Part shown: positions 16,698 to 25,309 of the stretch, in pieces
How the letters are laid out: each line of letters begins with the position of its first letter
Position numbering within the stretch: the stretch's first letter is position 1
Assembly: GCF_019443405.1 (NCBI RefSeq)
Contig: NZ_CP080376.1
Span: 1,240,001-1,304,000 of the forward strand
From: Brevundimonas sp. PAMC22021
Lineage (GTDB): Bacteria; Pseudomonadota; Alphaproteobacteria; Caulobacterales; Caulobacteraceae
Length of the DNA: 64,000 bases
Direction of reading: 5' to 3'
Notes under the pieces: generated by a model
Told to the model about the DNA's origin: nothing
Seen by the model: the letters and a program-made list of their open reading frames with translations, nothing else
Database searches by the model: none
Translations under genes and position numbers: made by a program

Positions 16698-18883
16698 TGT
16701 TGCAGTTGTCTCGGATCGCCGCGGACGCCGTGCCGCTGGCCGGGATAAAGCATCATCTCGAACGGCAGGCTCTGTTCCTGCAGCTTGTCGATGACGCGGG
16801 TCGCGTTGGGCAGGATGACGTTGTCGTCGGCCATGCCGTGCAGGATCAACAGCCGGCCGGTCATGTCCCCCAGGCGCGGCAGGACGTCGGTGCGGGCATA
16901 GCCCTCCGGATTGGCCTGCGGGGTAGACATGTACCGCTCGGTGTAGTGGGTGTCGTACAGCGCCCAGTCGGTGGGCGCCGCCCCCGCCATCGCCCCGGCC
17001 AGTCCCGCCTCGGGCTCAGTCAGGGTCATCAGGCTCATGAAGCCGCCATAGCTCCAGCCCATGATGGCGATGCGGTCGCCGTCGACGAAGGGCTGACGCT
17101 TCAGCCACTGCGCCGCCATGGTCTGGTCCTCGGTCTCTACGACGCCGAGCTGGCGATAGTTGCTGGTCTCGAACGCCTGCGAGCGGTCACCCTCACCCCG
17201 GTTGTCCAGACGGAAGACAATATAACCAGCCTCCGTCAGCAGTTGGCTCGTCGCCGGTTGCCAGCTCTTTTGCACGCCGGCGCCGGTGCCCGGCCCGCCA
17301 TAGACTTGCATCACCACTGGGTATTTCTTCGAGGGATCGAAATTCGGCGGCGTCTGCATGCGCCAGACCAGGGTCTGGCCATGGCTTTGCAGGGTTCCGA
17401 ACTCGGGCTCGCGCAGACGCGAGACGTAGGACGCAAAGGGATGGTCGGCGTCCAGCCGGTTCTCTTCGATCCAGCGCACGCGGGTCCCGTCCATGCGATA
17501 CAGCGCCGACTGCGGCGGCGTCTTCGGATCGGAATAGTTGCCGACGTAGGCGGTGCCCGGCGCATTGACCGAGGCGTTCCACCAACCGCCAGCCGGGGTG
17601 ATCGCTACCGGCGTTTCGGTGCGGTTCAGGCTGGCGCGGAACAGCTGCTGCTCGATCGGCAGCTCCTTGCCGTCTCGCATGGAGGCGGTGAAAAAGACCT
17701 CGCCCGTCTGTTCGTTGACGCCGTTCAAACCCTTGACCGGCCAGTCTCCGCGCGTGATCGGCCGCACCACCCGGCCGTTGCGGTCATACAGATAGAGGTG
17801 ACGCCAGCCGGAGTCCTCGTTCGACCAGATGAAGCGGCCGTCCGGCAGCACATGGAAGTCGTCATTCAGATCGACCCAGGCGTCCGCCCGCTGGCTGACG
17901 ATGACGCGTGAGCGTCCAGTCGCGGGATCGACGCTGAGCAGGTCCAACCGCTTCTGATCGCGCGACTGGCGCTGGACGTACAGGGTGCGACCGTCATTCG
18001 ACCAATCGACCCGCGCCAGATAGATGTCGGTGTTGTCGCCAAGATCGACCTTGATGCGGTCGCCGCTGATCAGGTCGCGCACATACAGCTCGACGACCGC
18101 GTTCGGGCGTCCTGCCTTGGGATAGCGCTGCTCGACCACGGTCGTGCCCGCGCCGGTAATCTCGAAGCGCGGCACGATGTCCACCGGACTTTCGTCCACG
18201 CGGGTCAGCGCGATGTAACGCTCGTCGGGGCTCCACCAATAACCGGTGAACCGCTTCATCTCCTCCTGCGCGATGAACTCGGCCGTGGCCCAGGTGATCA
18301 GGTCGCGCCCGTCGTCGGTGATTGGGGTCTCGCGCCCGGTCGCCAGGTCCTGCACATACAGGTTCTGGTCGCGCACGAAGGAGACGTAGGAACCCTTAGG
18401 CGACACCTTGGCGTCGATTTCATCCGCTTCGGTCTCGGTCAGACGGCGCACCGATCCATCGGCCCGCGTCGCCAGGAACAGGTCGCCTTCCAGCGGCGCC
18501 AGGATATAGCGGCCCTGCTGATCCCAGGCGTAGTCGACCACGCCCCGCGCGCTGATCCGCAGCCGTTCCCGGCGCGCCTTTTCCGCTTCCGACAGTTCGC
18601 CGGCCTCGGGCGCCAGCGCGCGGGCGTCGATCAGCTTATAGGGCTCGCCCTCTCCGGTCGGGGCGGCCCACAGGTCTTGGACGTTCGAATCGTCCTCGCG
18701 TCCGCGCAAAAAGGCGACCAGCTGTCCGTCCGGCGACAGGCTGACGCCGCGTGCGACGGGACCGGCGAGGCTCGGGCTTGCGAACACGCGCTCGGGCGTC
18801 AGAACAGCAGGATCGGCGGGCGCCTGCGCCAGGGCCGAACCGGCCGACAGCAGGATGGAAGAGGCGAGTAGAAGGGTGCGCAT
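16631..18883 (-). CDS. S9 family peptidase (dipeptidyl peptidase IV type)
   Basis: A 750-residue secreted serine peptidase of the prolyl oligopeptidase clan. It begins with a signal peptide (MRTLLLASSILLSAGSALAQA), followed by a DPP4-type beta-propeller (about 50-490) and an alpha/beta-hydrolase domain with catalytic Ser611 (GWSYGG), Asp687 (HGMADDN) and His718. The propeller helix segment FIAQEEMKRFTGYWWSPD carries the double Glu that binds the substrate N-terminus in DPP4, so it should release X-Pro or X-Ala dipeptides in the periplasm. It overlaps the downstream amidase gene, suggesting joint use of peptides. Confidence 0.94.
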   Translation of the reverse strand: MRTLLLASSILLSAGSALAQAPADPAVLTPERVFASPSLAGPVARGVSLSPDGQLVAFLRGREDDSNVQDLWAAPTGEGEPYKLIDARALAPEAGELSEAEKARRERLRISARGVVDYAWDQQGRYILAPLEGDLFLATRADGSVRRLTETEADEIDAKVSPKGSYVSFVRDQNLYVQDLATGRETPITDDGRDLITWATAEFIAQEEMKRFTGYWWSPDERYIALTRVDESPVDIVPRFEITGAGTTVVEQRYPKAGRPNAVVELYVRDLISGDRIKVDLGDNTDIYLARVDWSNDGRTLYVQRQSRDQKRLDLLSVDPATGRSRVIVSQRADAWVDLNDDFHVLPDGRFIWSNEDSGWRHLYLYDRNGRVVRPITRGDWPVKGLNGVNEQTGEVFFTASMRDGKELPIEQQLFRASLNRTETPVAITPAGGWWNASVNAPGTAYVGNYSDPKTPPQSALYRMDGTRVRWIEENRLDADHPFASYVSRLREPEFGTLQSHGQTLVWRMQTPPNFDPSKKYPVVMQVYGGPGTGAGVQKSWQPATSQLLTEAGYIVFRLDNRGEGDRSQAFETSNYRQLGVVETEDQTMAAQWLKRQPFVDGDRIAIMGWSYGGFMSLMTLTEPEAGLAGAMAGAAPTDWALYDTHYTERYMSTPQANPEGYARTDVLPRLGDMTGRLLILHGMADDNVILPNATRVIDKLQEQSLPFEMMLYPGQRHGVRGDPRQLQQWRTYLDFLDRTIGTRSHEAED

Positions 18884-18973
18884 CCGGCCAAGCTATCTGG
18901 CGATTCCGTGGCCGTCATCAGGGAAAATCCGGTTCGCCTTCCCTGCGACAGGTTCGCAGCCTAGATAGGCCCG

Positions 18974-19789
18974 ATGACCGACGCCGCCCTCTCCGCCCCG
19001 CCCGTCAAGGCCAGCCCGTTTCACCAGCTGGAGGTTCTGTGGGTCCGCCATTGGACCGACAGCCTGTTCAGCTTCGGCGTGGCCCGCCCCGACGATTTCC
19101 GCTTCCGTTCGGGCGAGTTCGTGATGATCGGCCTGCCGGGAGAGGACGGCGGCAAGCCGGTGCTGCGCGCCTATTCCATCGCCAGCCCGTGCTGGGACGA
19201 ACAGCTGGAGTTCTTCTCCATCAAGGTCCCGGACGGACCCCTGACCTCACGCCTGCAGAAGATCCAGGCGGGCGACACCGTGCTGATGGGCAAGAAGCCG
19301 ACTGGCACCCTGGTGCTGGACGCCCTGACCGGCGGCGAGCGGCTGTTCCTGATCGGCACCGGCACGGGCCTGGCGCCATGGCTCAGCGTCGCGCGCGATC
19401 CGGAGACCTATTCCCGCTTCGGCCACGTCTATGTGGTGCACACGGTGCGGGGCGTGGCGGACCTGGCCTATCGCGACTTCTTCACCAGCGGCATCCAAGA
19501 CGACCCGCTGATCGGCGACGAGGCCAAGGCTCAGCTGACCTACTATCCGACCGTCACGCGCGAGGCGTTTGACACGCCCGGCCGCATCACCGACCGGATC
19601 AAGTCCGGCGACTTCTTCCGCGACCTCGGCCTGCCCGAAGGCTTCGATCCCGCAAAGGACCGCATCATGCTGTGCGGCTCCATGGCCATGATCAAGGAAG
19701 TCGGCGAACTGCTGGAGACCTATGGCCTCAAGGAAGGCTCCAACGCCGAACCCGCCGACTATGTGCTGGAACGCGCCTTCGTCGGTTGA
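18974..19789 (+). CDS. fpr: Ferredoxin--NADP reductase
   Basis: A 271-residue FAD-dependent reductase that moves electrons between NADPH and ferredoxin or flavodoxin. The FAD motif is in LRAYSIASP, the NADP site in LIGTGTGLAPWLS, and the bacterial-type tail ends YVLERAFVG. The length is normal for bacterial subclass Fpr. It is divergent from the S9 peptidase (90-base spacer) and followed by a chorismate mutase gene after 31 bases. Confidence 0.95.
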   Translation: MTDAALSAPPVKASPFHQLEVLWVRHWTDSLFSFGVARPDDFRFRSGEFVMIGLPGEDGGKPVLRAYSIASPCWDEQLEFFSIKVPDGPLTSRLQKIQAGDTVLMGKKPTGTLVLDALTGGERLFLIGTGTGLAPWLSVARDPETYSRFGHVYVVHTVRGVADLAYRDFFTSGIQDDPLIGDEAKAQLTYYPTVTREAFDTPGRITDRIKSGDFFRDLGLPEGFDPAKDRIMLCGSMAMIKEVGELLETYGLKEGSNAEPADYVLERAFVG

Positions 19790-19820
19790 GGCGCGGCGGC
19801 TTAGTCGCTAACCCACCGCC

Positions 19821-20153
19821 ATGAGCAAGCCCGCCCTTGTCGCCGTCGACTCTCGCGTCGATCCCGCCGCCTGCCAGACGATGCCCGAGGTCCGCCAGGG
19901 CGTCGATGCGCTGGATCGCGCCTTGGTGGCTCTGCTGGCCGAGCGTCAGCGCTACATGGACGCCGCGGCTCGCATCAAGCCGGATCGCGACGCTGTCCAC
20001 GACGACGATCGCATCGAAGACGTGGTCGCCAAGGTGCTGACGGCCGCAAGGGCGCAGGGCCTGTCGCCCGACATCGCCGAACCTGTTTGGCGCTTGCTGA
20101 TCGATCGCTGCATCGCGCACGAGTTCGCGGCCTATGACCGCACGCGTGGCTAA
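19821..20153 (+). CDS. Monofunctional chorismate mutase (AroQ class)
   Basis: A 110-residue all-helical AroQ-type chorismate mutase, similar in size to PchB-like enzymes. It has the helix pattern VRQGVDALDRALVALLAERQRYMDAAARIK with the Arg and Lys expected in the active site, and a C-terminal helix WRLLIDRCIAHEF. It would convert chorismate to prephenate, or may have isochorismate-pyruvate lyase activity. A second, longer chorismate mutase lies at 22274-23035. Its stop codon overlaps the convergent Hpt gene by 4 bases. Confidence 0.88.
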   Translation: MSKPALVAVDSRVDPAACQTMPEVRQGVDALDRALVALLAERQRYMDAAARIKPDRDAVHDDDRIEDVVAKVLTAARAQGLSPDIAEPVWRLLIDRCIAHEFAAYDRTRG

Positions 20154-20503
20154 CGCCTGAGGCTTCTCAGCATCAGCTCGTGGCGATAGGCGGCCACGTC
20201 CGCCAGCGCCGCGTCCAGAGCCGAGCGCACCCGCTCCAATGCGGGCGACGCCATCTTGGCCTCCAGCGCCTCGGCGGCGGCGCACTGGTCCGCCAGGTCT
20301 CCCGCTCCGATCCCGGCCGCGGCGCCGCGCAAGGTATGCACCGCATCGCGCCAGCCTTCGACCTTCGGGTCGAGCAAGCCCGACCAGAGCGCCGCCTGTT
20401 CGGCAAACAGGCCCAGCACCTCTTCCGAAATCTCGGGATCGTCGCCGGTTGTGCGGTCGAGCACAGAGAAGTCGATCGCGCCCGACAGGTCGCGTCGCGC
20501 CAT
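20150..20503 (-). CDS. Histidine phosphotransfer (Hpt) domain protein
   Basis: A 117-residue four-helix Hpt protein. The phosphoacceptor His lies in AVHTLRGAAAGIGAGDLAD, matching the family pattern HxLKGxxxxxG (Arg replaces Lys). Such proteins relay phosphoryl groups between receiver domains. No kinase or receiver gene is adjacent. The start codon shares one base with the stop codon of the amino acid permease (TGATG), so translation is probably coupled to it. The partner is unknown. Confidence 0.82.
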   Translation of the reverse strand: MARRDLSGAIDFSVLDRTTGDDPEISEEVLGLFAEQAALWSGLLDPKVEGWRDAVHTLRGAAAGIGAGDLADQCAAAEALEAKMASPALERVRSALDAALADVAAYRHELMLRSLRR

Positions 20504-21918
20504 CAGGCCGCCGCCTCTTCACCCTTCGCCAGCCGAGAGTGCCGCGACGACCAGGCGAAGTAGATGGCGACGCCGATCACGTTCCAGATCAGAAAGCCGA
20601 TCTGCGTCGTGCCCCGCAGACTCAGGAAGAAGACAATGCAGCCGATCACGGTCAGCCCGCCGACCAGCGGCCAGAGCGGCGCCTTGAACACGCGCCGGCG
20701 GCCGGGCTCACGAAGCCTCAGCACGATCAGGCTGACTCCCACCGCGCAGAAGGCCGCCAGCGTCCCCGCATTGGCGAGCGACGCCAACTCATCCAGCGGC
20801 AGGAGCCCCGCCAGGATCGCCACGACCACGGCGGTGAACACCGTCACCACCGCCGGCACGCCCCGGTTCGACACTCGCGCCAGGCGCCTCGGCAGCAGCC
20901 CGTCGCGCGCCATGCCGAGAAAGATGCGGCTCTGACCGAACAGGAACGCCAACAGCACGGTCGGCAGGGCGATCACCGCCGCCGCCGCGATCCACTGCGC
21001 CGCCGTGCCCTGCCCCAGCTCTCGCATGATCAGCGACAGCGGCTCGGCGCTGTCGGCGAAGCTGGCCACCGGCCGTGCGCCGATCGCCGCGGTCGCCACC
21101 AGCAGGTACAGCGCCGTGCACACCAGCATCGAGCCCACGATGCCGATGGCGAGGTCCCGCTCGGGCCGCTTGGTCTCCTCGGCCGCCGTCGAGATGGCGT
21201 CGAAGCCGTAGAAGGCGAAAAAGATGATCGCCGCAGCCGCCATCACCCCGGTCTGCACAAAGGGCGCGCCAAAGCCGTTGGGCATGAAGGGCGTGAAGTT
21301 CTCCGCATCGAACGCCGGCATCGCCACCGCCACGAACACCGCCAACGCCGCGATCTTCACCAGCACCAGCACGGCGTTGAGCGTCGCGCTTTCCTTGGTT
21401 CCCAGCAGCAGCAACCCCGTGACTACACCGATGATCGCCACCGCCGGCAGATTGATGATCCCGCCCGCATGCGGCCCCGCCGTCAGCGCCAGCGGCAGAT
21501 CGACTCCTAGCCCGCTCAAGAAAGCGACCGCGTAGCCGCTCCACCCGACCGCCACCGCCGAAACGACCAGCGAATATTCCAGGATCAGGCTCCACCCCAC
21601 GACCCAGGCGATCAGCTCGCCGAGCACGGCATAGGAGTAGGTGTAGGCGCTGCCCGCCGTCGGCATCATGGTCGACAGCTCCGCATAGGCCAGCGCCGCG
21701 CACGCGCACACCAGCCCCGCCAAGGCGAAGCTGATCAGCACCGCAGGACCCGCCAGCCCCGCGCCCACACCGATCAGCGTCAGGATGCCCGTGCCGACGA
21801 TCGCACCCACGCCCAACGCCAGCAGATGCGGCCAGCTCAGCGTCGCCTTCAGACGCGGCCCCTCATGCGAGTGCGCCAGCATGGCGTCGATCGATCGACG
21901 ACGGTTCCAAAAGGCCAT
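20503..21918 (-). CDS. APC superfamily amino acid permease
   Basis: A 471-residue transporter with about 12 hydrophobic helices. The first carries the APC signature GVGAIVGTGILTLIGVGAG, followed by AYAELSTMMPTAGSAYTYSY, typical of the cationic amino acid transporter (CAT/YhdG) branch. It sits in the inner membrane and imports amino acids; the substrate is not deducible. The stop overlaps the start of the Hpt gene by one base. The tRNA-Lys gene lies 158 bases upstream on the other strand. Confidence 0.92.
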   Translation of the reverse strand: MAFWNRRRSIDAMLAHSHEGPRLKATLSWPHLLALGVGAIVGTGILTLIGVGAGLAGPAVLISFALAGLVCACAALAYAELSTMMPTAGSAYTYSYAVLGELIAWVVGWSLILEYSLVVSAVAVGWSGYAVAFLSGLGVDLPLALTAGPHAGGIINLPAVAIIGVVTGLLLLGTKESATLNAVLVLVKIAALAVFVAVAMPAFDAENFTPFMPNGFGAPFVQTGVMAAAAIIFFAFYGFDAISTAAEETKRPERDLAIGIVGSMLVCTALYLLVATAAIGARPVASFADSAEPLSLIMRELGQGTAAQWIAAAAVIALPTVLLAFLFGQSRIFLGMARDGLLPRRLARVSNRGVPAVVTVFTAVVVAILAGLLPLDELASLANAGTLAAFCAVGVSLIVLRLREPGRRRVFKAPLWPLVGGLTVIGCIVFFLSLRGTTQIGFLIWNVIGVAIYFAWSSRHSRLAKGEEAAA

Positions 21919-22076
21919 GAGCAGCTCCCCCTGCCGCCTGTGCCTGCGGCTGATTCCGCCGCGACCTTAGCGCGCTTCAGAAAGTTTCCGAAACCGCTTG
22001 CCAAGCCGCCGCCCGCTGGGTAGTAGGAGCGCCCTTCGGGACGGCCACGCCGCTTTCGAAGACAAGACGATCGGTC

Positions 22077-22152
<76 letters not shown>

Positions 22153-22240
22153 TTCGTCTTCTTCAAATCCGCAAACATCAAAGTTGATGGCGCTCGGCGT
22201 TAGCCCCTGCGAACCCGCGCGGTGCGTTCCGCTTGTGCGG

Positions 22241-22270
22241 AAGGGCGCGCCTGGCGCGCCCTTGTTGTTT
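22241..22270. terminator. Terminator between tRNA-Lys and chorismate mutase
   Basis: A 10-bp perfect stem (22241-22250 with 22254-22263, AAGGGCGCGC/GCGCGCCCTT) with a 3-base loop. It is followed by TGTTGTTT on the plus strand and lies after the chorismate mutase stop on the minus strand. Confidence 0.72.
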
Positions 22271-22273
22271 CGG

Positions 22274-23035
22274 TCAGCCGATGGCGCCCACGCAGCCTTC
22301 GGCCTCGCCGGGCGACAGATCCGCGTCGGTCAGGGCCAACGTCCAGCCATGGTGGGTGTTCAGGCCCCAGCGGCGGGCGCCGCCGCCGTCGCCCGCGTCG
22401 CCGCCCGCGGTGACCACCACCCGTCGGCCCTTGGGCAAGGCGGGCGGATCGATCTTGCCGACGGCGAGCGAGGTGGGCGTGTCGCCGCCATAGCCGTCGA
22501 AGACGCTGAGCATCGACCATTCGCGGCGCAGGCCCATCCACCAGGCGTCTTCAGTGTTGATGGCCAGCACCGAAATCCCACGACCTTCGGCGGCGAAGGC
22601 GAGCGCGCTTTGCGGATCGCGCACCATGCGAATATCAGCGGCGGCGCCGAAGCGCAGGCGCGCTCCGTCAAAGGCCCGCGTCGGCTCGATCGGCGCCCAA
22701 ACCTGGACCTGAAGTCGGCCCTGGCGCGCCAGGCCCCAACCGACGATCTCGCGCCAGAGGTGCTCGACCGCCTGGGCGTTCTCGGGCGCACACTTGGCGA
22801 GCATCCGCGCCTGCACGGTCTGCTCGCGATCGGGACGCAGCTTGGTATGGGCGCCGCTGGGCGCGTCCTTTGCTCGGCCAACGGTGGAGGCGACGGCCAG
22901 GCGCTGCTCGAAGAGCGCAAGGATCTGGTCGTCTATGCTGTCGATCTCGGCGCGCAACGCCGCCAAAGCCTGCTGTTCGGGCGTCTGGTGCGGCGCGGGT
23001 TCAGGCCAGGCCTGCTTCAGAGGAGATGGGGTCAC
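22274..23035 (-). CDS. Chorismate mutase with an uncharacterised C-terminal domain
   Basis: A 253-residue protein. Residues about 18-110 form an AroQ-class chorismate mutase domain (LAALRAEIDSIDDQILALFEQR, then VGRAKDAPSG); this produces prephenate for Phe and Tyr synthesis. The remaining 140 residues are not a known dehydratase or dehydrogenase. They show FGAAADIRMVRDPQSALAF and DAWWMGL and could be a regulatory domain; I do not recognise them. The start is GTG. The gene follows the DAHP synthase and prephenate dehydratase genes on the same strand, with a 266-base spacer holding an aromatic-rich mini-ORF and hairpins. Confidence 0.82.
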   Translation of the reverse strand: MTPSPLKQAWPEPAPHQTPEQQALAALRAEIDSIDDQILALFEQRLAVASTVGRAKDAPSGAHTKLRPDREQTVQARMLAKCAPENAQAVEHLWREIVGWGLARQGRLQVQVWAPIEPTRAFDGARLRFGAAADIRMVRDPQSALAFAAEGRGISVLAINTEDAWWMGLRREWSMLSVFDGYGGDTPTSLAVGKIDPPALPKGRRVVVTAGGDAGDGGGARRWGLNTHHGWTLALTDADLSPGEAEGCVGAIG

Positions 23036-23081
23036 GGCGTAGGGCTTTCGGCATGGTGTTTCGATTTGCAGGGGCGTGCTG

Positions 23082-23100
23082 CCACTCCGTTGGGGAGCGG
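23082..23100 (-). promoter_or_regulatory. Hairpin in the leader of the chorismate mutase gene
   Basis: On the minus strand CCGCTCC (23100-23094) and GGAGTGG (23088-23082) form a 7-bp stem (one G-T pair) with a 5-base loop, 47 bases before the GTG. A second copy of CGCTCC (23124-23119) could pair with the same GGAGTGG. No U-run follows, so it is not a standard terminator. Confidence 0.35.
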
Positions 23101-23140
23101 TCGCCGGAGAGACAGTCAGGAGCGAGAAATGCCCGACGCC

Positions 23141-23227
23141 TCAGCCGGCGTATCGAAAGCCGAAATAATAGCCGTCAACCGCGCGCGAACGGTCGAAGGA
23201 GCGGAAAAAGGCGCGCGCGAGGGACAT
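23141..23227 (-). CDS. Candidate Phe/Tyr-rich leader peptide (28 aa)
   Basis: A 28-codon ORF, MSLARAFFRSFDRSRAVDGYYFGFRYAG with stop, contains five Phe and three Tyr, five of them within the last nine codons. It lies between prephenate dehydratase and chorismate mutase, 105 bases before the latter. Such aromatic-rich peptides are the sensing part of pheA-type attenuators. The Shine-Dalgarno is weak and no clear U-rich terminator follows, so translation and function are unproven. Confidence 0.35.
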   Translation of the reverse strand: MSLARAFFRSFDRSRAVDGYYFGFRYAG

Positions 23228-23251
23228 GGGTCCACTGGGTTCCGGCAAGGG

Positions 23252-23268
23252 CGGATCGTAGCGATCCG
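23252..23268 (-). terminator. Possible weak terminator after prephenate dehydratase
   Basis: A 7-bp perfect stem (CGGATCG/CGATCCG, loop of 3) lies 34-50 bases after the prephenate dehydratase stop. No U-run follows (CCCTTG), so termination is doubtful; it may instead be part of the chorismate mutase leader. Confidence 0.3.
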
Positions 23269-23301
23269 TCCGTTGTTCAAACACGCAACAGGCGTGCGCC
23301 G

Positions 23302-23874
23302 TCAACCCTTGTCGAGGCTTAGCAGGACAAACCGCGTGCGATTGTCGCCGGAATCCTGAAGATCGTTGCGCAGGATCGACAGCCCGTAGGCTTCCGCCGC
23401 ACCGGCCGGCGCCAGCGCCGCGCGAGTCGCATCGCCCGCCTCCGCCACCGCCCGCGCGGCGCCCGCCGTGTCGAAGGCCTCGACCGGCGCGAGATTCATG
23501 GCCTTCAAGGTTGCGGCGCACTGCGCCAGGGCCACCGGATGGCTTTCCACGGTCCGGATGTCCGACAGCCGAGCACCGTCGATCGCCATCAAGGCGTGCC
23601 GGATCGGCCGCCACACTTCGGCGATGGGTTCAAGCTCAAGCGCGGCCACCAGACTGGCCGCCGGTTGCACCACGCCGACGGCCGAGTTCTCGACCGGAAT
23701 CAGGGCGCAACCGCAGTCGCCGGACTTGAGCGCCTCGATGGCTGCCTCGAAACTGTCATGGCCGACCGCCTCGTCCCAGGGGCGAAGCGCCAGGCAGGCC
23801 TGATGGCTGAACGATCCCGGCGCGCCCTGGTAGGCGACGCGACCGCGCGTGGCGATTGTCTCGCTGGCCGTCAT
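23302..23874 (-). CDS. pheA: Prephenate dehydratase without ACT domain
   Basis: A 190-residue prephenate dehydratase catalytic domain, which turns prephenate into phenylpyruvate for Phe synthesis. Visible are VAYQGAPGSFSHQAC, the ligand segment ALIPVENSAVGVV, the segment ESHPVALAQC and the catalytic Thr in NRTRF (residues 178-182). The usual enzyme has about 280 residues with a C-terminal ACT domain that binds Phe; here the chain stops 8 residues after TRF, and no ACT motif is found in any frame of the next 266 bases. Feedback inhibition by Phe at this enzyme is therefore unlikely. One base separates it from the DAHP synthase stop, so they are an operon. Confidence 0.92.
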   Translation of the reverse strand: MTASETIATRGRVAYQGAPGSFSHQACLALRPWDEAVGHDSFEAAIEALKSGDCGCALIPVENSAVGVVQPAASLVAALELEPIAEVWRPIRHALMAIDGARLSDIRTVESHPVALAQCAATLKAMNLAPVEAFDTAGAARAVAEAGDATRAALAPAGAAEAYGLSILRNDLQDSGDNRTRFVLLSLDKG

Positions 23875-23875
23875 G

Positions 23876-25249
23876 TCAGGCCGCCCTGGCCTGCTCGGTC
23901 CGCACGGCCTTCAGCCGCTCGGCCACCAGGAACGCCAGTTCGAGCGCCTGGTCGGCGTTGAGGCGCGGGTCGCAATGGGTGTGATAGCGGCTGGACAGGT
24001 CGTCCTCGGTGACTGCCTGCGCGCCGCCCAGGCATTCGGTGACGTTCTGACCGGTCATCTCCAGGTGGACGCCGCCGGCGTGCACGCCCTCCGCCTCGGC
24101 GACGTCGATAAAGGTCCGGACCTCCCCCAGAATGCGGTCGAAGGGCCGGGTCTTGTAGCCGTTGCCGGCCTTCAGCGTATTGCCGTGCATGGGGTCGATC
24201 GACCACACCACCTTGCGGCCGGACGCCTTCACCGCCCGCATCAGTCCAGGCAGCCGCGCGCCGACCTTGTCGTGGCCGAACCGGCCGATCAGCGTCAGCC
24301 GGCCCGAGACGTTGTCCGGGTTAAGCGCGTCGATCAGCGGCAAGAGGTCGGCGGCCTCCATGGTCGGGCCGCACTTGACCCCGATGGGATTGCGGATGCC
24401 CTTCATGAACTCGACGTGCGCGCCGTCCAGCTGACGCGTGCGCTCGCCGATCCAGAGCATGTGCGCCGAGGTGTCGAACCATTCGCCCGTGGCTCCGTCC
24501 AGTCGGGTCAGCGCCGATTCGACGTTCAGCAGCAGCGCCTCGTGGCTGGTGAAGACCTCGACCCGGCTTAGGTCTGGGTGCGTCTCCGGCGTCACGCCGA
24601 CCGCCTCCATGAAGGCCAGGGCCTCGGTGATCTTGTCCGCCAGCTCACGGTACTGGGCGCCCGCCGCATTGTCGCCGGCGAAGCCCAGCGTCCAGCGGTG
24701 GATATTGTAGAGGTCGGCATAGCCGCCGCCGGCAAAGGCGCGCAGCAGGTTCAGCGTAGACGCCGACTGGTTATAGGCTCGGATCAGTCGCTGCGGATCG
24801 GGCGTGCGCTCTTCGGGCGTGAATCCCATGCCGTTGATGATGTCGCCGCGATAGCTGGGCAGCTCGACATCGCCGATCTGCTCGACGCCCGAGGAGCGCG
24901 GCTTGGCGAACTGGCCCGCGATGCGGCCGACCTTCACCACCGGCTTGCGCCCGGCAAAGGTCAGCACCACCGCCATCTGCAGGATCAGGCGAAAGGTGTC
25001 GCGGATGTTGTCGGTCGAGAACTCCTTGAAGCTTTCGGCGCAATCGCCGCCCTGAAGCAGAAAGGCTTCGCCGCGTTCCACCTGCGACAGCCGCTCGGTC
25101 AGACGCCTCGCCTCGCCGGCGAACACCAGCGGCGGAAGCGCCCGCAGTTCGTCCTCAACCGCCGCCAGGGCGCGCGCGTCCGGATAATCCGTCGGCATCT
25201 GCAGGACAGGCTTCGATCTCCAGCTCTCGGGGGTCCAGCGCATGCTCAT
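23876..25249 (-). CDS. aroF: Class II 3-deoxy-7-phosphoheptulonate (DAHP) synthase
   Basis: A 457-residue plant-type (class II) DAHP synthase that condenses phosphoenolpyruvate and erythrose 4-phosphate in the first step of the shikimate pathway. Family motifs include [32 protein letters not shown] [20 protein letters not shown] and [12 protein letters not shown], which carry the metal and PEP ligands. The length is normal. It is the first gene of an operon with prephenate dehydratase, tying pathway entry to Phe synthesis. Confidence 0.95.
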   Translation of the reverse strand: MSMRWTPESWRSKPVLQMPTDYPDARALAAVEDELRALPPLVFAGEARRLTERLSQVERGEAFLLQGGDCAESFKEFSTDNIRDTFRLILQMAVVLTFAGRKPVVKVGRIAGQFAKPRSSGVEQIGDVELPSYRGDIINGMGFTPEERTPDPQRLIRAYNQSASTLNLLRAFAGGGYADLYNIHRWTLGFAGDNAAGAQYRELADKITEALAFMEAVGVTPETHPDLSRVEVFTSHEALLLNVESALTRLDGATGEWFDTSAHMLWIGERTRQLDGAHVEFMKGIRNPIGVKCGPTMEAADLLPLIDALNPDNVSGRLTLIGRFGHDKVGARLPGLMRAVKASGRKVVWSIDPMHGNTLKAGNGYKTRPFDRILGEVRTFIDVAEAEGVHAGGVHLEMTGQNVTECLGGAQAVTEDDLSSRYHTHCDPRLNADQALELAFLVAERLKAVRTEQARAA

Positions 25250-25309
25250 TCAACAAGGATAGGACCTTGCGCCGCTGCTCACAATCACAACGGCGCAAGG
25301 CGGCTGTCG

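Noticed and set aside
23036..23301. ACT domain of prephenate dehydratase displaced by a frameshift
   Set aside because: I read the minus strand in the three frames and found no ACT-like sequence, so the short enzyme appears genuine.
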